Assembly: GCF_007747655.1 (NCBI RefSeq)
Contig: NZ_CP036274.1
Coordinates: 434,001-498,000, forward strand
DNA from: Anatilimnocola aggregata
GTDB taxonomy: Bacteria; Planctomycetota; Planctomycetia; Pirellulales; Pirellulaceae
Reading direction: 5' to 3'
Length of the DNA: 64,000 bases
Positions 27,901 to 36,076 of this stretch are shown piece after piece. The position numbers were made by a program, and so were the translations under genes. Under the pieces are notes generated by a model. It ran no database searches. It was not told the DNA's origin and was given only the letters and a program-made list of their open reading frames with translations. How positions within the stretch are numbered: position 1 is the stretch's first letter; every line of letters starts with the position of its first letter.

Positions 27901-28119
27901 GATCAAACAGTCGGCCGCATTCTGCGGAATGGTTGGGCGCAACTGGCCGTGCTCGATCCCGACAGCAACGACTTGCAGGTTTATCGCCACGGCATCTTCG
28001 AACCCTATACGCCGGAAGTTCGCGGCTTGCCACAGGCCACGTCGTCGGTCGACTGGTATCGAGGCTGGCGCGAGCACTTAGGCTTCGCCTCGATTCGAAC
28101 GCCGCCGCAGCCTCAGTAA
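24991..28119 (+). CDS. dabA: DabA, inorganic carbon transporter subunit (DUF2309/UPF0753)
   Basis: 1042 residues. GTG at 24991 is preferred over ATG 25003 because GAAGAGG sits 7 bases before it. DabA forms the beta-carbonic-anhydrase-like cytoplasmic subunit of the DAB pump, which with a membrane partner accumulates bicarbonate. The zinc-site residues are visible: Cys518 and Asp520 in FCIDAREES, His706 or His709 in FLGHGSHC, and Cys721/Cys724 in DCGACSGSPGGPNARALA. The C-terminal third has the conserved VPVCQGINLMYFFSAVDS and GVMDGYSSDLRPGLPHQGVEIHEPLRL blocks. It heads an operon with two antiporter-like membrane genes. Confidence 0.93.
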   Translation: MPVTMQRPADDVREDEVKPSPPADLELLKQRIVLIGDLLPTQGPITAFVFLNTLQALEDLPFEQGVKEGARLFHCQPYLSEEKYRERLTQGRIRLIDLQYIVREDLADRADEIVFGDTTRFDLRLAMLQHPLRTGPAEELRWFIAETDALQHLRPEASSGIREKFLRESKHWIMRDARTAGDSENYQPDESDQRTQSLLADLLKRYGQSSMEHWNDRTWEACSLQALWRVCRAGVQGLPAPIREELPTLRHRDLLLAATGEDSDALVHEVLIRFCAAFADQGFADWLLPDRELGIFRAFSNLYCQSAGPPDRWLAALPAELKRIEQAGLSPLESIRESLTLLGVSAEDEREYLTASILALQGWAGLIWQMEVRSDRVAVPAPVGSLVEFVAVRLILERIALAHVARTALRCECGFQELPAKLQSLHKRAVDNVEQRAFLAFQLAQVLGWNTYQLLNLSKDQWGKLIAEIESFYSFERRRIFHLAFERQYRIQALDAISAHAAKPARRVDKPRFQAVFCIDAREESFRRHLEEFAPEVETFSVAGFFGVAMYYRGVADAHYATLCPIVVRPKHWVIEEVVLPFEETNRRRAQTRRAIGATSLGMHRGSRNLASGALLTASLGVLASIPLVARVLFPRWTALVSRTANSLVAPPQITRLRLERQTPEPGMEDAQIGFSVDEMANIGERMLRDMGLIENFARLVMFLGHGSHCLNNPHKSAYDCGACSGSPGGPNARALASFLNDPRVRDILKSRGLTIPRETVFVGGLHNTAADTITCSDLDLLPKTHHRDFEQAMETLRSVCQRNAHERCRRFYSAPLDITPLEAREHAEGRSEDLAQTRPEFGNASNAMCFVGRRSRVRGLYMDRRSFMHSYDITVDDANSTILGRILAPVVPVCQGINLMYFFSAVDSTGWGAGTKLPHNITALLGVMDGYSSDLRPGLPHQGVEIHEPLRLLFVIESTPERMLAIMARDQTVGRILRNGWAQLAVLDPDSNDLQVYRHGIFEPYTPEVRGLPQATSSVDWYRGWREHLGFASIRTPPQPQ

Positions 28120-28156
28120 TTGCTCGTTGATCTTTCCCGCCCAAAGCTAAAACGCC

Positions 28157-29596
28157 ATGTTCGATCACGATACTATTTTCCGCGTGCTGGGGATGATTGT
28201 CGTCTGCGCGCCTCTGCTGCTGACGATCGTGCTCGGCGTGATGACGCTGGCCAGCGCGCCCCTCTCCGAACGGACGACGAGCCTGCTGGTGCAAATCAGC
28301 ACCGCCGTCGGGCTCTGTGCTTCACTTTGCATTCTGGTGCTCATGCTCATTTGGGGCCCGCGGTTTGTCCCCATCGATGTGGGCGATTGGGTCGACGTGC
28401 GGGATTATCAATTCTCGGTCAAGTTTGTCTTCGATCGGCTCTCGGTTCCCTTCGCGGTCCTCACGTTTGTGCTGTGTGGTGTAATTGGCGCGTTTGCTAG
28501 TCGATATATGCACCGCGAACCCGGCTACAACCGGTTCTTTGTGATGTACTCGCTGTTTGTGCTTGGCATGGTCATTACGTCGCTGGCCGGCACCATCGAA
28601 ACCTTGTTCACCGGTTGGGAACTGGTCGGTCTGTCGTCCGCCCTGCTCGTCGCCTTCTTTCACGAACGGGCCGCGCCGGTGCGGAATGGTTTGCGAGTCT
28701 GGACCGTCTATCGCATTTCCGATGCAGCCCTGCTGATCGCCTCGGTGGTCATGCATCACCTGCACGGGCATGGCGATTTCGAAAAGCTCCTCGGCACCGG
28801 CACACTGGCCACCGCCTGGCCCGGCGGACATGTCGATATTCCCACGCAGAGCCTGCTGCTGGTTGGATTCTTATTAATTCTGGCTGCTGCGGGCAAGAGC
28901 GCGCTAGTTCCCTTCTCGGGCTGGTTGCCCCGCGCGATGGAAGGCCCCACTCCGTCGAGCGCCGTCTTTTACGGCGCTTTGTCGGTTCACTTGGGCGCGT
29001 TCCTTTTACTCCGCATCAGCCCGATTCTGGCTGCTTCGCTCCTGCTGTCGTCAGCTGTGATTGCCCTCGGTCTGATCACCGCCATGTTCGCTTCGTTTGC
29101 TGGCCGCGTGCAAACCGACATCAAGTCGGCCCTCTCGTTCGCTTCGCTCACGCAGGTGGGCATCATTGTGATGGAGATCGGCCTCGCCTACTTCTGGCCA
29201 CCGATGCAGTACGTGGCCCTCGTCCACATCCTGGGTCATGCCTGCTTCCGCACGTTGCAATTCCTGCGCGCTCCCACGCTGCTATATGACTATGGCACGA
29301 TGGAAAACGCCCTGGGCAATCGCTTGCCGCGGCTCACAGGGCCCGGCGCAGGTTGGCTACCAGAATCAACTCGCACCTGGCTCTATCGTTTGGCCTTGGA
29401 GAAGGGATATCTCGATTCTTGGATGATGCGCTGGCTCGTCGAGCCCTTTTTGAAATTGCTGCGCGGCTGCGACGCGCTCGAACGTCGCTGGGCAGATTTG
29501 TTTGACGGCGGTGGACCTGAATTGAATGGCATCGGTGCTGCTGCTCATCCCACGCACACGTCCGCGCTGACCGGTTCGCCGGAGGAATCTCTGTGA
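28157..29596 (+). CDS. dabB: DabB-like proton-conducting membrane subunit (NuoL/MnhA type)
   Basis: 479 residues with about 13 hydrophobic segments. It belongs to the proton antiporter family (PF00361): [20 protein letters not shown] carries the conserved membrane glutamate, and [27 protein letters not shown] is the lysine-containing signature helix. [17 protein letters not shown] resembles the NuoL N-terminus. In DAB systems DabB couples cation flow to DabA. It begins 37 bp after dabA and overlaps the next gene by 4 bases, so all three are one transcription unit. Confidence 0.88.
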   Translation: MFDHDTIFRVLGMIVVCAPLLLTIVLGVMTLASAPLSERTTSLLVQISTAVGLCASLCILVLMLIWGPRFVPIDVGDWVDVRDYQFSVKFVFDRLSVPFAVLTFVLCGVIGAFASRYMHREPGYNRFFVMYSLFVLGMVITSLAGTIETLFTGWELVGLSSALLVAFFHERAAPVRNGLRVWTVYRISDAALLIASVVMHHLHGHGDFEKLLGTGTLATAWPGGHVDIPTQSLLLVGFLLILAAAGKSALVPFSGWLPRAMEGPTPSSAVFYGALSVHLGAFLLLRISPILAASLLLSSAVIALGLITAMFASFAGRVQTDIKSALSFASLTQVGIIVMEIGLAYFWPPMQYVALVHILGHACFRTLQFLRAPTLLYDYGTMENALGNRLPRLTGPGAGWLPESTRTWLYRLALEKGYLDSWMMRWLVEPFLKLLRGCDALERRWADLFDGGGPELNGIGAAAHPTHTSALTGSPEESL

Positions 29597-31095
29597 CCGA
29601 GTTACATTTACCCTGGCTCGAAATCTGCGTCGTGCTGCCGCTCGTCGGGGCCCTTTGGGTCGGGCGCATCAAGGACTCGAATCTTGCCCGGCTCCACTGC
29701 CTGTTCTTCATGCTGCTGACGTTTACCTTCGCGCTAGGGACCTGGCTCGACTTTGTCGCCATGCGCGCCAGTGAAGCGCAGGATCGCTTTCACCTGACAT
29801 CGCGGTTATTCGACCGCGAGATTTTTCAGATCGACGAACTGAGCGCGCCGCTGTTGCCGCTGACGGCGCTTTTGTTCGCACTGACCACCATCGCCACAGT
29901 CCGTGCGAAAGCCCGCCGGTTTTCGTTCTCGTGGACGCTCCTCTCCGCAGCGATCACGCTGGCTACCTTCAGTTGCAAAGAGCCCTGGCTCATCATCGTG
30001 CTCCTGAGCCTCGCCACGATTCCGCCGTTTCTCGAACTGCGAGCGCGGGGACGTTCGGCCGGCATGTACGTCGCGCACATGGGTCTGTTCATCGCGCTGA
30101 TGGTGATTGGCTGGGGAGTGGTCCAGTCCGAAGGGACCGACCTGAAAGTCCACTCGCTGTGGGCGGTGTTGCCCTTGCTGGGCGCTGTCTTCATTCGCTG
30201 CGGGATCGCTCCCTTTCACTGTTGGGTTACCGACCTGTTCGAGAAAGCGACCTTTGGCACGGCGATTCTCTACGTCACTCCGCTGGCCGGCGTCTATGCG
30301 GCCGCGCGCTTGGTGCTGCCGATTGCTCCCGCCGAAGTGATGCGCACGATGGGACTCATTTCGCTCTTTACGGCCGTCTATGCGGGGGCAATGGCACTGG
30401 TGCAAACCGATGCCCGCCGCCTGTTCTGCTATTTGTTCCTCAGCCATGCCGCGGTGATTCTCGTCGGGCTGGAGATGGTGACCGTGCAAGGCTTGACCGG
30501 CGCGCTCTGCGTCTGGATCTCGGTCGGACTGTCACTCACCGGCCTTGGTTTGACAATGCGAGCCATCGAAGCCCGCCACGGTCGGTTGCAGCTTAATCAA
30601 TATCACGGCCTGTACGAGCATATGCCGATGCTGGCGGTTTGCTTCATGCTGATGGGGCTCTCGAGCGTTGGCTTTCCAGGCACGATGGGTTACGTCGGGG
30701 CCGAACTGCTCGTCGATGGCGCGGTCGAAACGTATCCCTTCGTCGGTGTGGCCGTGGTCTTGGCGGCGGCACTCAACGGCATCGCCATCGTGCATGCTTA
30801 CTTTCTGCTCTTCACCGGCAAGCGGCACATCACGAGTGTTTCGCTCCGCATGGGCCGGCGCGAAAAGGTCGCGCTGCTGACATTGGTCACGCTCTTGCTC
30901 GCCGGCGGGATTGCGCCGCAGTTGAACATCGGCGCGCGGCATCACGCGGCCGAAGAACTCCTTAAACAGCGCGGCCCGCTGATCGAAACGGAACACGACC
31001 ACGCTAATTCTCCCTGGTGGGCGCCCCGCTTGATTGCACCGCAAACGGCCAGCGAACATCCCCTGCCGATGCCTGTGAGTAACGAGCAAGATTGA
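29593..31095 (+). CDS. Second proton-channel-like membrane subunit of the DAB operon (NuoM/NuoN-like)
   Basis: 500 residues, about 13 hydrophobic segments. GTG start in a GTGA overlap with the preceding gene, with GGAGGA 6 bases before it. It has the PF00361-type helix [21 protein letters not shown] and later [21 protein letters not shown], more like NuoM/NuoN than NuoL. TTPLAG-type sequence ([14 protein letters not shown]) follows. The two membrane genes therefore resemble different complex I antiporter subunits. A single DabB is the textbook arrangement, so this subunit may be an additional channel or part of a heterodimeric DabB. Confidence 0.82.
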   Translation: MTELHLPWLEICVVLPLVGALWVGRIKDSNLARLHCLFFMLLTFTFALGTWLDFVAMRASEAQDRFHLTSRLFDREIFQIDELSAPLLPLTALLFALTTIATVRAKARRFSFSWTLLSAAITLATFSCKEPWLIIVLLSLATIPPFLELRARGRSAGMYVAHMGLFIALMVIGWGVVQSEGTDLKVHSLWAVLPLLGAVFIRCGIAPFHCWVTDLFEKATFGTAILYVTPLAGVYAAARLVLPIAPAEVMRTMGLISLFTAVYAGAMALVQTDARRLFCYLFLSHAAVILVGLEMVTVQGLTGALCVWISVGLSLTGLGLTMRAIEARHGRLQLNQYHGLYEHMPMLAVCFMLMGLSSVGFPGTMGYVGAELLVDGAVETYPFVGVAVVLAAALNGIAIVHAYFLLFTGKRHITSVSLRMGRREKVALLTLVTLLLAGGIAPQLNIGARHHAAEELLKQRGPLIETEHDHANSPWWAPRLIAPQTASEHPLPMPVSNEQD

Positions 31096-31448
31096 AATCG
31101 CTGCGGACTGACTTCCCTGTAGCGCCGGCCCGACTGATTCCGCAGTCCGATTTTTAAAAGCAATCGTCGCACTGCACCATCGGTTCTTGAGTTTCTGTTG
31201 ACAGACAGTCGCCGGCTGGCTTTCTGGGTAACTTCTTTGGGGCTTCCTAAGCCCTGTTCTGCAAAGGGGTTGTGTCGTGTTGGCCGCACAGACTTGAAGC
31301 CTGAAGAATCTTTCGGCAGATTCCACGCAACTTTCGCCGGGCCGCTTCGAGAATAGTGGTGTAAAGAGCCTCACACGGAAAACAAAACACGGGTTCGGGG
31401 CGAATCGAATTCACACTTTTTCAGGTTTAAGTTAAGGGAGACTGAGCG
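31096..31448. other. Intergenic region before hcp
   Basis: 353 bp between the DAB operon and hcp. No gene is seen. It begins with a candidate terminator (31104-31155) and ends with the hcp ribosome-binding site AAGGGAG (9 bases before the ATG). A long hcp leader or its promoter fills the rest. Confidence 0.5.
31104..31155 (+). terminator. Candidate terminator of the DAB operon
   Basis: CGGACTG (31104-31110) pairs with CAGTCCG (31143-31149), followed by ATTTTT (31150-31155). The enclosed 32 bases are GC-rich and can fold further. The start is 8 bases after the stop codon of the last DAB gene. Confidence 0.45.
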
Positions 31449-31931
31449 ATGGCTGTTGACATGTTTCTGAAGTTGGAAGGTATCAAGGGCGAATCGAAGG
31501 ACGACAAGCACAAGGACGAAATCCACATCGAGTCGTTCAGCTGGGGCTTGACTCAACAGGGTGGTTTCAACGTCGGTGGTGGTGGTGGTGCCGGCAAAGT
31601 GAACGTGCACGACATCTCGATTTCGAAGTACCTCGACAAGTCCTCGGCCCTGCTGATGTCGCACTGTGCGACTGGCAAGCACATTCCTAGCGGTTTGGTG
31701 ACCTTCCGCAAGGCTGGCGATAAGCCGCTCGAATACCTCAAGATCAAGCTGACCGACATTCTGGTTTCCAGCGTGCAGCACTCGGGTTCGGGCCACGGCG
31801 ACGTGCTCAGCGAAAACCTGAGCTTGAACTTCGCCAAGTTCGAAGTTGAATACTACGAACAGAAGCCAGACGGCAGCGGCACGAAGGCCGGTGCGATGAA
31901 CTACGACATCAAGATGAACAAGGGTGGCTAG
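31449..31931 (+). CDS. hcp: Hcp, type VI secretion tube protein
   Basis: 160 residues, the usual Hcp length. MAVDMFLKLEGIKGES is the Hcp start and EIHIESFSWGLTQQG the next strand block; a KVNVHDISISKYLDKSSALLM segment, FRKAGDKPLEYLKIKLTDILVSSV and the final NLNFAKFEVEY complete the beta-barrel. Hcp hexamers stack into the inner tube of the type VI system and are secreted. A strong ribosome-binding site (AAGGGAG) and two hairpins directly downstream suit a highly expressed, separately terminated transcript. tagJ follows; no sheath, baseplate or ClpV gene is in the window. Confidence 0.95.
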   Translation: MAVDMFLKLEGIKGESKDDKHKDEIHIESFSWGLTQQGGFNVGGGGGAGKVNVHDISISKYLDKSSALLMSHCATGKHIPSGLVTFRKAGDKPLEYLKIKLTDILVSSVQHSGSGHGDVLSENLSLNFAKFEVEYYEQKPDGSGTKAGAMNYDIKMNKGG

Positions 31932-31939
31932 TCCGGCCG

Positions 31940-32001
31940 GTCGGTTGCGAGCAATCGCGGCCGACATCGCTGGCTAAAGTGCGGGGGGCATGATTGCCCC
32001 C
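31940..32001 (+). terminator. Two hairpins between hcp and tagJ
   Basis: Hairpin 1: GTCGGTTGCGA (31940-31950) pairs with TCGCGGCCGAC (31955-31965), two G-U pairs, GCAA tetraloop. Hairpin 2: GGGGGCA (31984-31990) pairs perfectly with TGCCCCC (31995-32001), loop TGAT, then TGCTTTCGTTT. The first starts 8 bases after the hcp stop. Together they probably stop or slow most transcription before tagJ and protect the hcp 3' end. Confidence 0.6.
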
Positions 32002-32069
32002 TGCTTTCGTTTGTGCGAACATTTTCCCGGCGATCCCAGTTTATTCCTAATCTTTGCGAGCCCCGATTC

Positions 32070-32858
32070 ATGGATGCCAAACAAGCCTTTGATGCCGGAA
32101 AACTGCGGGAAGCCATCGACGCCCAGGTGCAAAAAGTGAAGGGTGCGCCTGGCGATACGCGGGCCAGAACCTTCCTCTTCGAACTTCTCTGTTTTGCCGG
32201 CGAATGGGACCGGGCGAACAAGCAACTCGATGCCCTGTCGGTACAAGAAGCGGGGGCCGCTTGGGGAGTTTCGGTCTATCAGAATCTGCTCGCCGCCGAG
32301 AAGACTCGCCAAAAGGTCTTTAGCGAAGGTGTCAAACCCGAGACCTTTATCGAACAACCCCCTTTTCTCAGTTTGCATCTCGACGCCATCAGCAGGTTGC
32401 GCGAAGGAAACGGTGCCGCTGCGACGGCACTGCTCGAACAATCGGCCGCCCTACAGACACCGGTCAAGGGAGAATTGAACGGCCAGGGGGTCAGCGGACT
32501 GCGCAATGCCGACGATCTGCTCGCGCCGATTCTGGAAGTGATGGTGATGCGGGACTATGTCTGGGTGCCGTGGCAGCAGGTGCAATCCCTCACGGTGATG
32601 ATCCCGCAACGCCCCCGCGACCTGATTTGGGCGGCCGCGAAACTCACACTCACCGACGGCATTCAGCGCAGCTGCTATTTGCCAGCCCTCTATACCGGCT
32701 CCAGCGCCGCCGACAACGACGAGGCCAAACTGGGACGGCTGACGGAATGGGTAGGTCTCGAAGGTGGTCCGGCTCGCGGGCTTGGCCAGCACCTGCTAAT
32801 GGTGGGTGATGGTGACATCGGCCTGCTCGAAGTCCGCACCTTCACTGCAGGCAGTTAA
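32070..32858 (+). CDS. tagJ: TagJ/ImpE, type VI secretion accessory protein
   Basis: 262 residues from ATG 32070 (MDAKQAFDAGKLREAIDAQ); an upstream in-frame start gives no extra conserved sequence. The N-terminal half has TPR-like helices (VKGAPGDTRARTFLFELLCFAGEWDRANKQLDAL) as in ImpE. The C-terminal half contains VWVPWQQVQSLTVMIPQRPRDLIWAAAKL, diagnostic of ImpE/TagJ. TagJ binds the sheath protein TssB and modulates ClpV-driven disassembly in other bacteria. It is the only other type VI gene here, 138 bp after hcp. Confidence 0.88.
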   Translation: MDAKQAFDAGKLREAIDAQVQKVKGAPGDTRARTFLFELLCFAGEWDRANKQLDALSVQEAGAAWGVSVYQNLLAAEKTRQKVFSEGVKPETFIEQPPFLSLHLDAISRLREGNGAAATALLEQSAALQTPVKGELNGQGVSGLRNADDLLAPILEVMVMRDYVWVPWQQVQSLTVMIPQRPRDLIWAAAKLTLTDGIQRSCYLPALYTGSSAADNDEAKLGRLTEWVGLEGGPARGLGQHLLMVGDGDIGLLEVRTFTAGS

Positions 32859-32897
32859 GCGGCAGGCCGGGCGCAACTGTTCCTGAAATCGAAAAAA

Positions 32898-32926
32898 GTA
32901 CTTAGTACATTTGACCAGACTAGTCA
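32898..32926. promoter_or_regulatory. Two adjacent operator-like palindromes
   Basis: GTACTTAGTAC (32898-32908) is a perfect 11-bp palindrome about a central T. Three bases later TGACCAGACTAGTCA (32912-32926) is a palindrome with one mismatch (6 of 7 pairs). The second resembles TGAC...GTCA sites bound by TetR-type repressors. No regulator gene is adjacent, so the binding protein is unknown. Confidence 0.4.
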
Positions 32927-33261
32927 CAAGTTCGGTCTCTAATTTTGAGGCAGGTGTCACGGCAGAAGGGGCTCGCTGCGCGCCGGAAGGGGCTGGTTGA
33001 ACCGGCAGCGACAAGTTTCGCTGCGGGAAATTCAGGAAATTGAAAATGGACATTTCCTCATCGTGGAAAACAGGAAACGGTTGACTGTCCCCCCTTCGCA
33101 AAGAGAGCGACTTGCCAGTAGCCCACGGGCGGATAATGGAAAGTCGGGAAATCGAAACTAACGAGCGGTTGATCGATAGGTTGTGAGGATTGTCGCTAGT
33201 GTTTGGTAACAAATGCCTTGCAGTTACGCCTAAGTCCGTTGGCTTGTTTGAAGAAACGTAG

Positions 33262-33378
33262 ATTCCGGAAATTTCTCGGTCAGCGGGCTGGGAAGATGGC
33301 GGCGAATTTGACTATGGCGAAGGGTGAACTTGTTCCCCTTGGGTTTTGGCGATGCAAATTGGAATTCCGGAAATTTCT
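33262..33378 (+). repeat. 15-bp direct repeat, 102 bp apart
   Basis: ATTCCGGAAATTTCT occurs at 33262-33276 and again at 33364-33378, upstream of the YkgJ-type gene. The motif contains a short inverted core (GGAAATTTC). It may be paired regulator sites or remains of a duplication. Confidence 0.5.
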
Positions 33379-33404
33379 GGGGTTAACTGGAACGGAGATC
33401 AGTC

Positions 33405-34214
33405 ATGTCCAATGCGAACATTCCTGCAGGTGTCGAAAGTGTGACGGCTGATATCTCGATGCGCATCGCCGGCCATCAGCTGAAGACAAAGGTGACCGTC
33501 CCGACCGCGCGAATGGGGCTGAAGCAACTGTTGCCGGTGGTGCAGCAATTGTCGAGTTCGATCGTGCAGATTGGCGAAGAGAACGTCGAGCGGCAGGGGT
33601 TGAAGATCTCGTGCCAGAAAGGGTGCGGAGCCTGTTGCCGGCAATTGGTGCCGATTGCGCCGGTCGAAACCCACGGCATTCGCGATCTGGTCGAGAAAAT
33701 GCCCGAGCCACGGAAAACGGAAATCCTCCGCCGGTTCGCCGAGGCCAAGGAGAAAATGACCGCTGCCGGAATGTGGCAAAAACTGACTGAGCGGGCTAAC
33801 TGGCCGCATGACGAAGTGCTGCAGAATGGACTCGACTATTTCAAGCTGGGCGTGGCTTGTCCTTTTTTAGAGGACGAGTCGTGTTCGATCCATCTTGACC
33901 GGCCCATGGCTTGCCGCGAGTACCTGGTCACTTCGCCAGCTGCCAACTGTGCCAATCCCACGCCCGAGGGTGTGGAGTGGGTACCGATTCCCGCGAAGGT
34001 TTGGCCGGTCGTCGCGCGCATGGAAGAAGCCGGCGCGCCGCAGACCTATGTGCCGTGGACACCACTCATTCAGGCCCTCGATTACGCCGCCACTCATGAC
34101 GAAGGACCGGAGCGACCGGGACCGGAATGGGTGAGTGAAGTTTTCTCGCGTTTGGCTAAGTCGTCCTCCGTGCCGGCAGCCAACATGAACCCCAACATTC
34201 CCGCGGCCGGTTGA
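33405..34214 (+). CDS. YkgJ-type cysteine cluster protein with long extensions
   Basis: 269 residues. The cluster begins with CQKGCGACCRQLVPI (about 70-84) and continues with CPFLEDESCSIHLDRPMACREYLVTSP, then a further Cys (ANCAN). This is the CxxxCxxCC...C...C...C layout of YkgJ/UPF0153 proteins, proposed to bind zinc or iron-sulfur. About 65 residues precede it and ~80 follow it, more than in the shorter paralogue at 14183-14704. The gene is followed after 17 bp by a methyltransferase gene, which suggests a functional pair. Function unknown. Confidence 0.8.
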   Translation: MSNANIPAGVESVTADISMRIAGHQLKTKVTVPTARMGLKQLLPVVQQLSSSIVQIGEENVERQGLKISCQKGCGACCRQLVPIAPVETHGIRDLVEKMPEPRKTEILRRFAEAKEKMTAAGMWQKLTERANWPHDEVLQNGLDYFKLGVACPFLEDESCSIHLDRPMACREYLVTSPAANCANPTPEGVEWVPIPAKVWPVVARMEEAGAPQTYVPWTPLIQALDYAATHDEGPERPGPEWVSEVFSRLAKSSSVPAANMNPNIPAAG

Positions 34215-34231
34215 GCCCAGGTGCAACACCG

Positions 34232-35788
34232 ATGAACAACAGCAGCTACGACGAAATTCAATACGAAAGCAAACCGCATTACCCGATGCATGCCGATTGT
34301 CTGGGCACGCTCGGACATTTGTTCGGCATGCGGACCGCGCCGGCTGGAAAGTGTCGCGTGCTGGAGTTGGGCTGTGCGACGGCGATGAACATCATCTGCA
34401 TGGCCGATGGTTTGCCCGAGAGCGAATTCGTCGGCATCGATCTTTCGCCTTCGCAAATCGAGGCAGGACAGCAGTTGGTCGATGCTGCTGGATTGAAGAA
34501 CGTCCGCCTGCATACGGCCAGCATTATGGACCTCGATGAATCGTGGGGAGAGTTCGATTACATCCTGGCACATGGCGTTTTCTCGTGGGTGCCGGATTTT
34601 GTGCAGGAAGGAGTGTTCGCGCTGTGCCGCCGGTTGCTCAAGCCACACGGTATTGCCTACATCAGTTACAACACTTACCCCGGTTGGCATCAGCGGGCGG
34701 TTGCGCGCGAGCTGATGCAGTATCACTGTACGGGAATCGACGACCCGCAATTGAAGACGCAGCAAGCGCGGGCGATTCTATCGTTCATGGTCAAGTCGGC
34801 ACCGTTTCCCAATAGTCCCCACGCGCGGGTGTTGGCCGAGGAAGCAGATACCTTAGAGCGCGCTCCCGATAGCTACGTCTTTCACGAGCATCTGGAAGAC
34901 TCGAATACGCCTCTCTACTTTCATCAGTTCATGCAGCGGGCCGGCGAACATGAACTGCAATACCTGGGCGAAGCCTGGCAGCACATGCAGCTGGATGATT
35001 TGCCGGCGGAAGTCAGCGAATCGTTGCAGGGGATTTCGCACGACTTGATTCAACTCGAACAGTATGCCGACTTCCTGACCAATCGCATATTCCGCCGTAC
35101 GCTACTCTGCCGCGACGACGTCGAACTCGATCGTTCACCTTCGGCCGATGTTATCGGTTCGCTGTTGGCTTCGGCGCTCGGTCAGCCTGCTTCGCCGGAG
35201 CCCGATGTCCGCACTGCCAAGGAGGAGAAGTTTAAATTGCACGATGGTGTCGTCGTCCATCTGACGTTTCCCATCGTCAAAGCGGCGCTCGTCCATTTGT
35301 TCAAGTGCTGGCCGCAGATGGTGCCGTTCGATGAGCTATTCGCCGTCTCACTGGCTGCTATCGAAGATCCAGCGGCCGACCGCGAGCAACAGCGGGCTCT
35401 GCTTGCGGCCATGTTATTGCGCGGGCATCTGACGCACTTCGTGGCGCTGCACCGTCAGCCATTTGCTTTCTCGCTGGAAGTCAGCGAGCGGCCGAAGACA
35501 TCGCAGTTGGTGCGCGTGCTAGCGGCCCAATGGGCGATGGTTCCCAGCCGGCGACATAAGTTGGTTCCAGTTCCGCTGGCCGAACGTTTACTACTTACCC
35601 TGCTGGACGGCACACGCGACTTGCCGACACTTGCGCGCGACTTTGCCGCCGCGCGAGCTGACAACGTTTCTGCTAGCGGCGATGCTGATAGCAGAGTTGC
35701 TGACTTATTAGTCGATAGCGATGAATTGCCAGCGTGGATTGAAACAACCTTAAAGCAATTTGCATGGCAGGCGTTATTAATTGCTTGA
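34232..35788 (+). CDS. SAM methyltransferase with PKMT-type regulatory domain
   Basis: 518 residues from ATG 34232 (MNNSSYDEIQYESKPHYPMH). SYDEIPY-like opening and the class I methyltransferase motif CRVLELGCATAMNIICMADG (about 44-63), then VGIDLSPSQIEAGQQ, mark residues 1-190. The next ~100 residues (FHEHLEDSNTPLYFHQFMQRAGEHELQYLGEA) are the methyltransferase regulatory domain (PF10119) of rickettsial-type protein lysine methyltransferases PKMT1/2. The rest is a C-terminal helical domain. In Rickettsia, relatives methylate outer membrane protein lysines; that substrate is not proven here. It is cotranscribed with the YkgJ-type gene. Confidence 0.85.
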   Translation: MNNSSYDEIQYESKPHYPMHADCLGTLGHLFGMRTAPAGKCRVLELGCATAMNIICMADGLPESEFVGIDLSPSQIEAGQQLVDAAGLKNVRLHTASIMDLDESWGEFDYILAHGVFSWVPDFVQEGVFALCRRLLKPHGIAYISYNTYPGWHQRAVARELMQYHCTGIDDPQLKTQQARAILSFMVKSAPFPNSPHARVLAEEADTLERAPDSYVFHEHLEDSNTPLYFHQFMQRAGEHELQYLGEAWQHMQLDDLPAEVSESLQGISHDLIQLEQYADFLTNRIFRRTLLCRDDVELDRSPSADVIGSLLASALGQPASPEPDVRTAKEEKFKLHDGVVVHLTFPIVKAALVHLFKCWPQMVPFDELFAVSLAAIEDPAADREQQRALLAAMLLRGHLTHFVALHRQPFAFSLEVSERPKTSQLVRVLAAQWAMVPSRRHKLVPVPLAERLLLTLLDGTRDLPTLARDFAAARADNVSASGDADSRVADLLVDSDELPAWIETTLKQFAWQALLIA

Positions 35789-36076
35789 TAGCAAGTAGTA
35801 GAAGTGTCACTCATAATCTAATCGCTCAATCGTATTAGTCCCTGCTAGCGTTGCTATCAACAATTCTAGTAATTTGTGTGCATCTCGTACTTCGGGCAGA
35901 CAAGGCAGAATTGGTAAAGCTTAGGGCGAAGGGGAATTTGATTTGCGATAGCGTGACGCCCTGCCGATTGTCCAAGGTAGGGTTTCCTCCAGACGGAGGG
36001 AGTCCTATGTAGGTGGGAAGCCTGCTGGCCACGGATTGGCCAAATTAACAAACGGATTTGCTCGGGGACTGTTTCT

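Larger units (their letters stand above)
32859..33404. other. 546-bp non-coding region between tagJ and a YkgJ gene
   Basis: No coding frame on either strand is convincing. The segment contains two adjacent dyads (32898-32926) and a 15-bp direct repeat (33262-33276 and 33364-33378). It is more AT-rich than the neighbouring genes. Confidence 0.55.
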
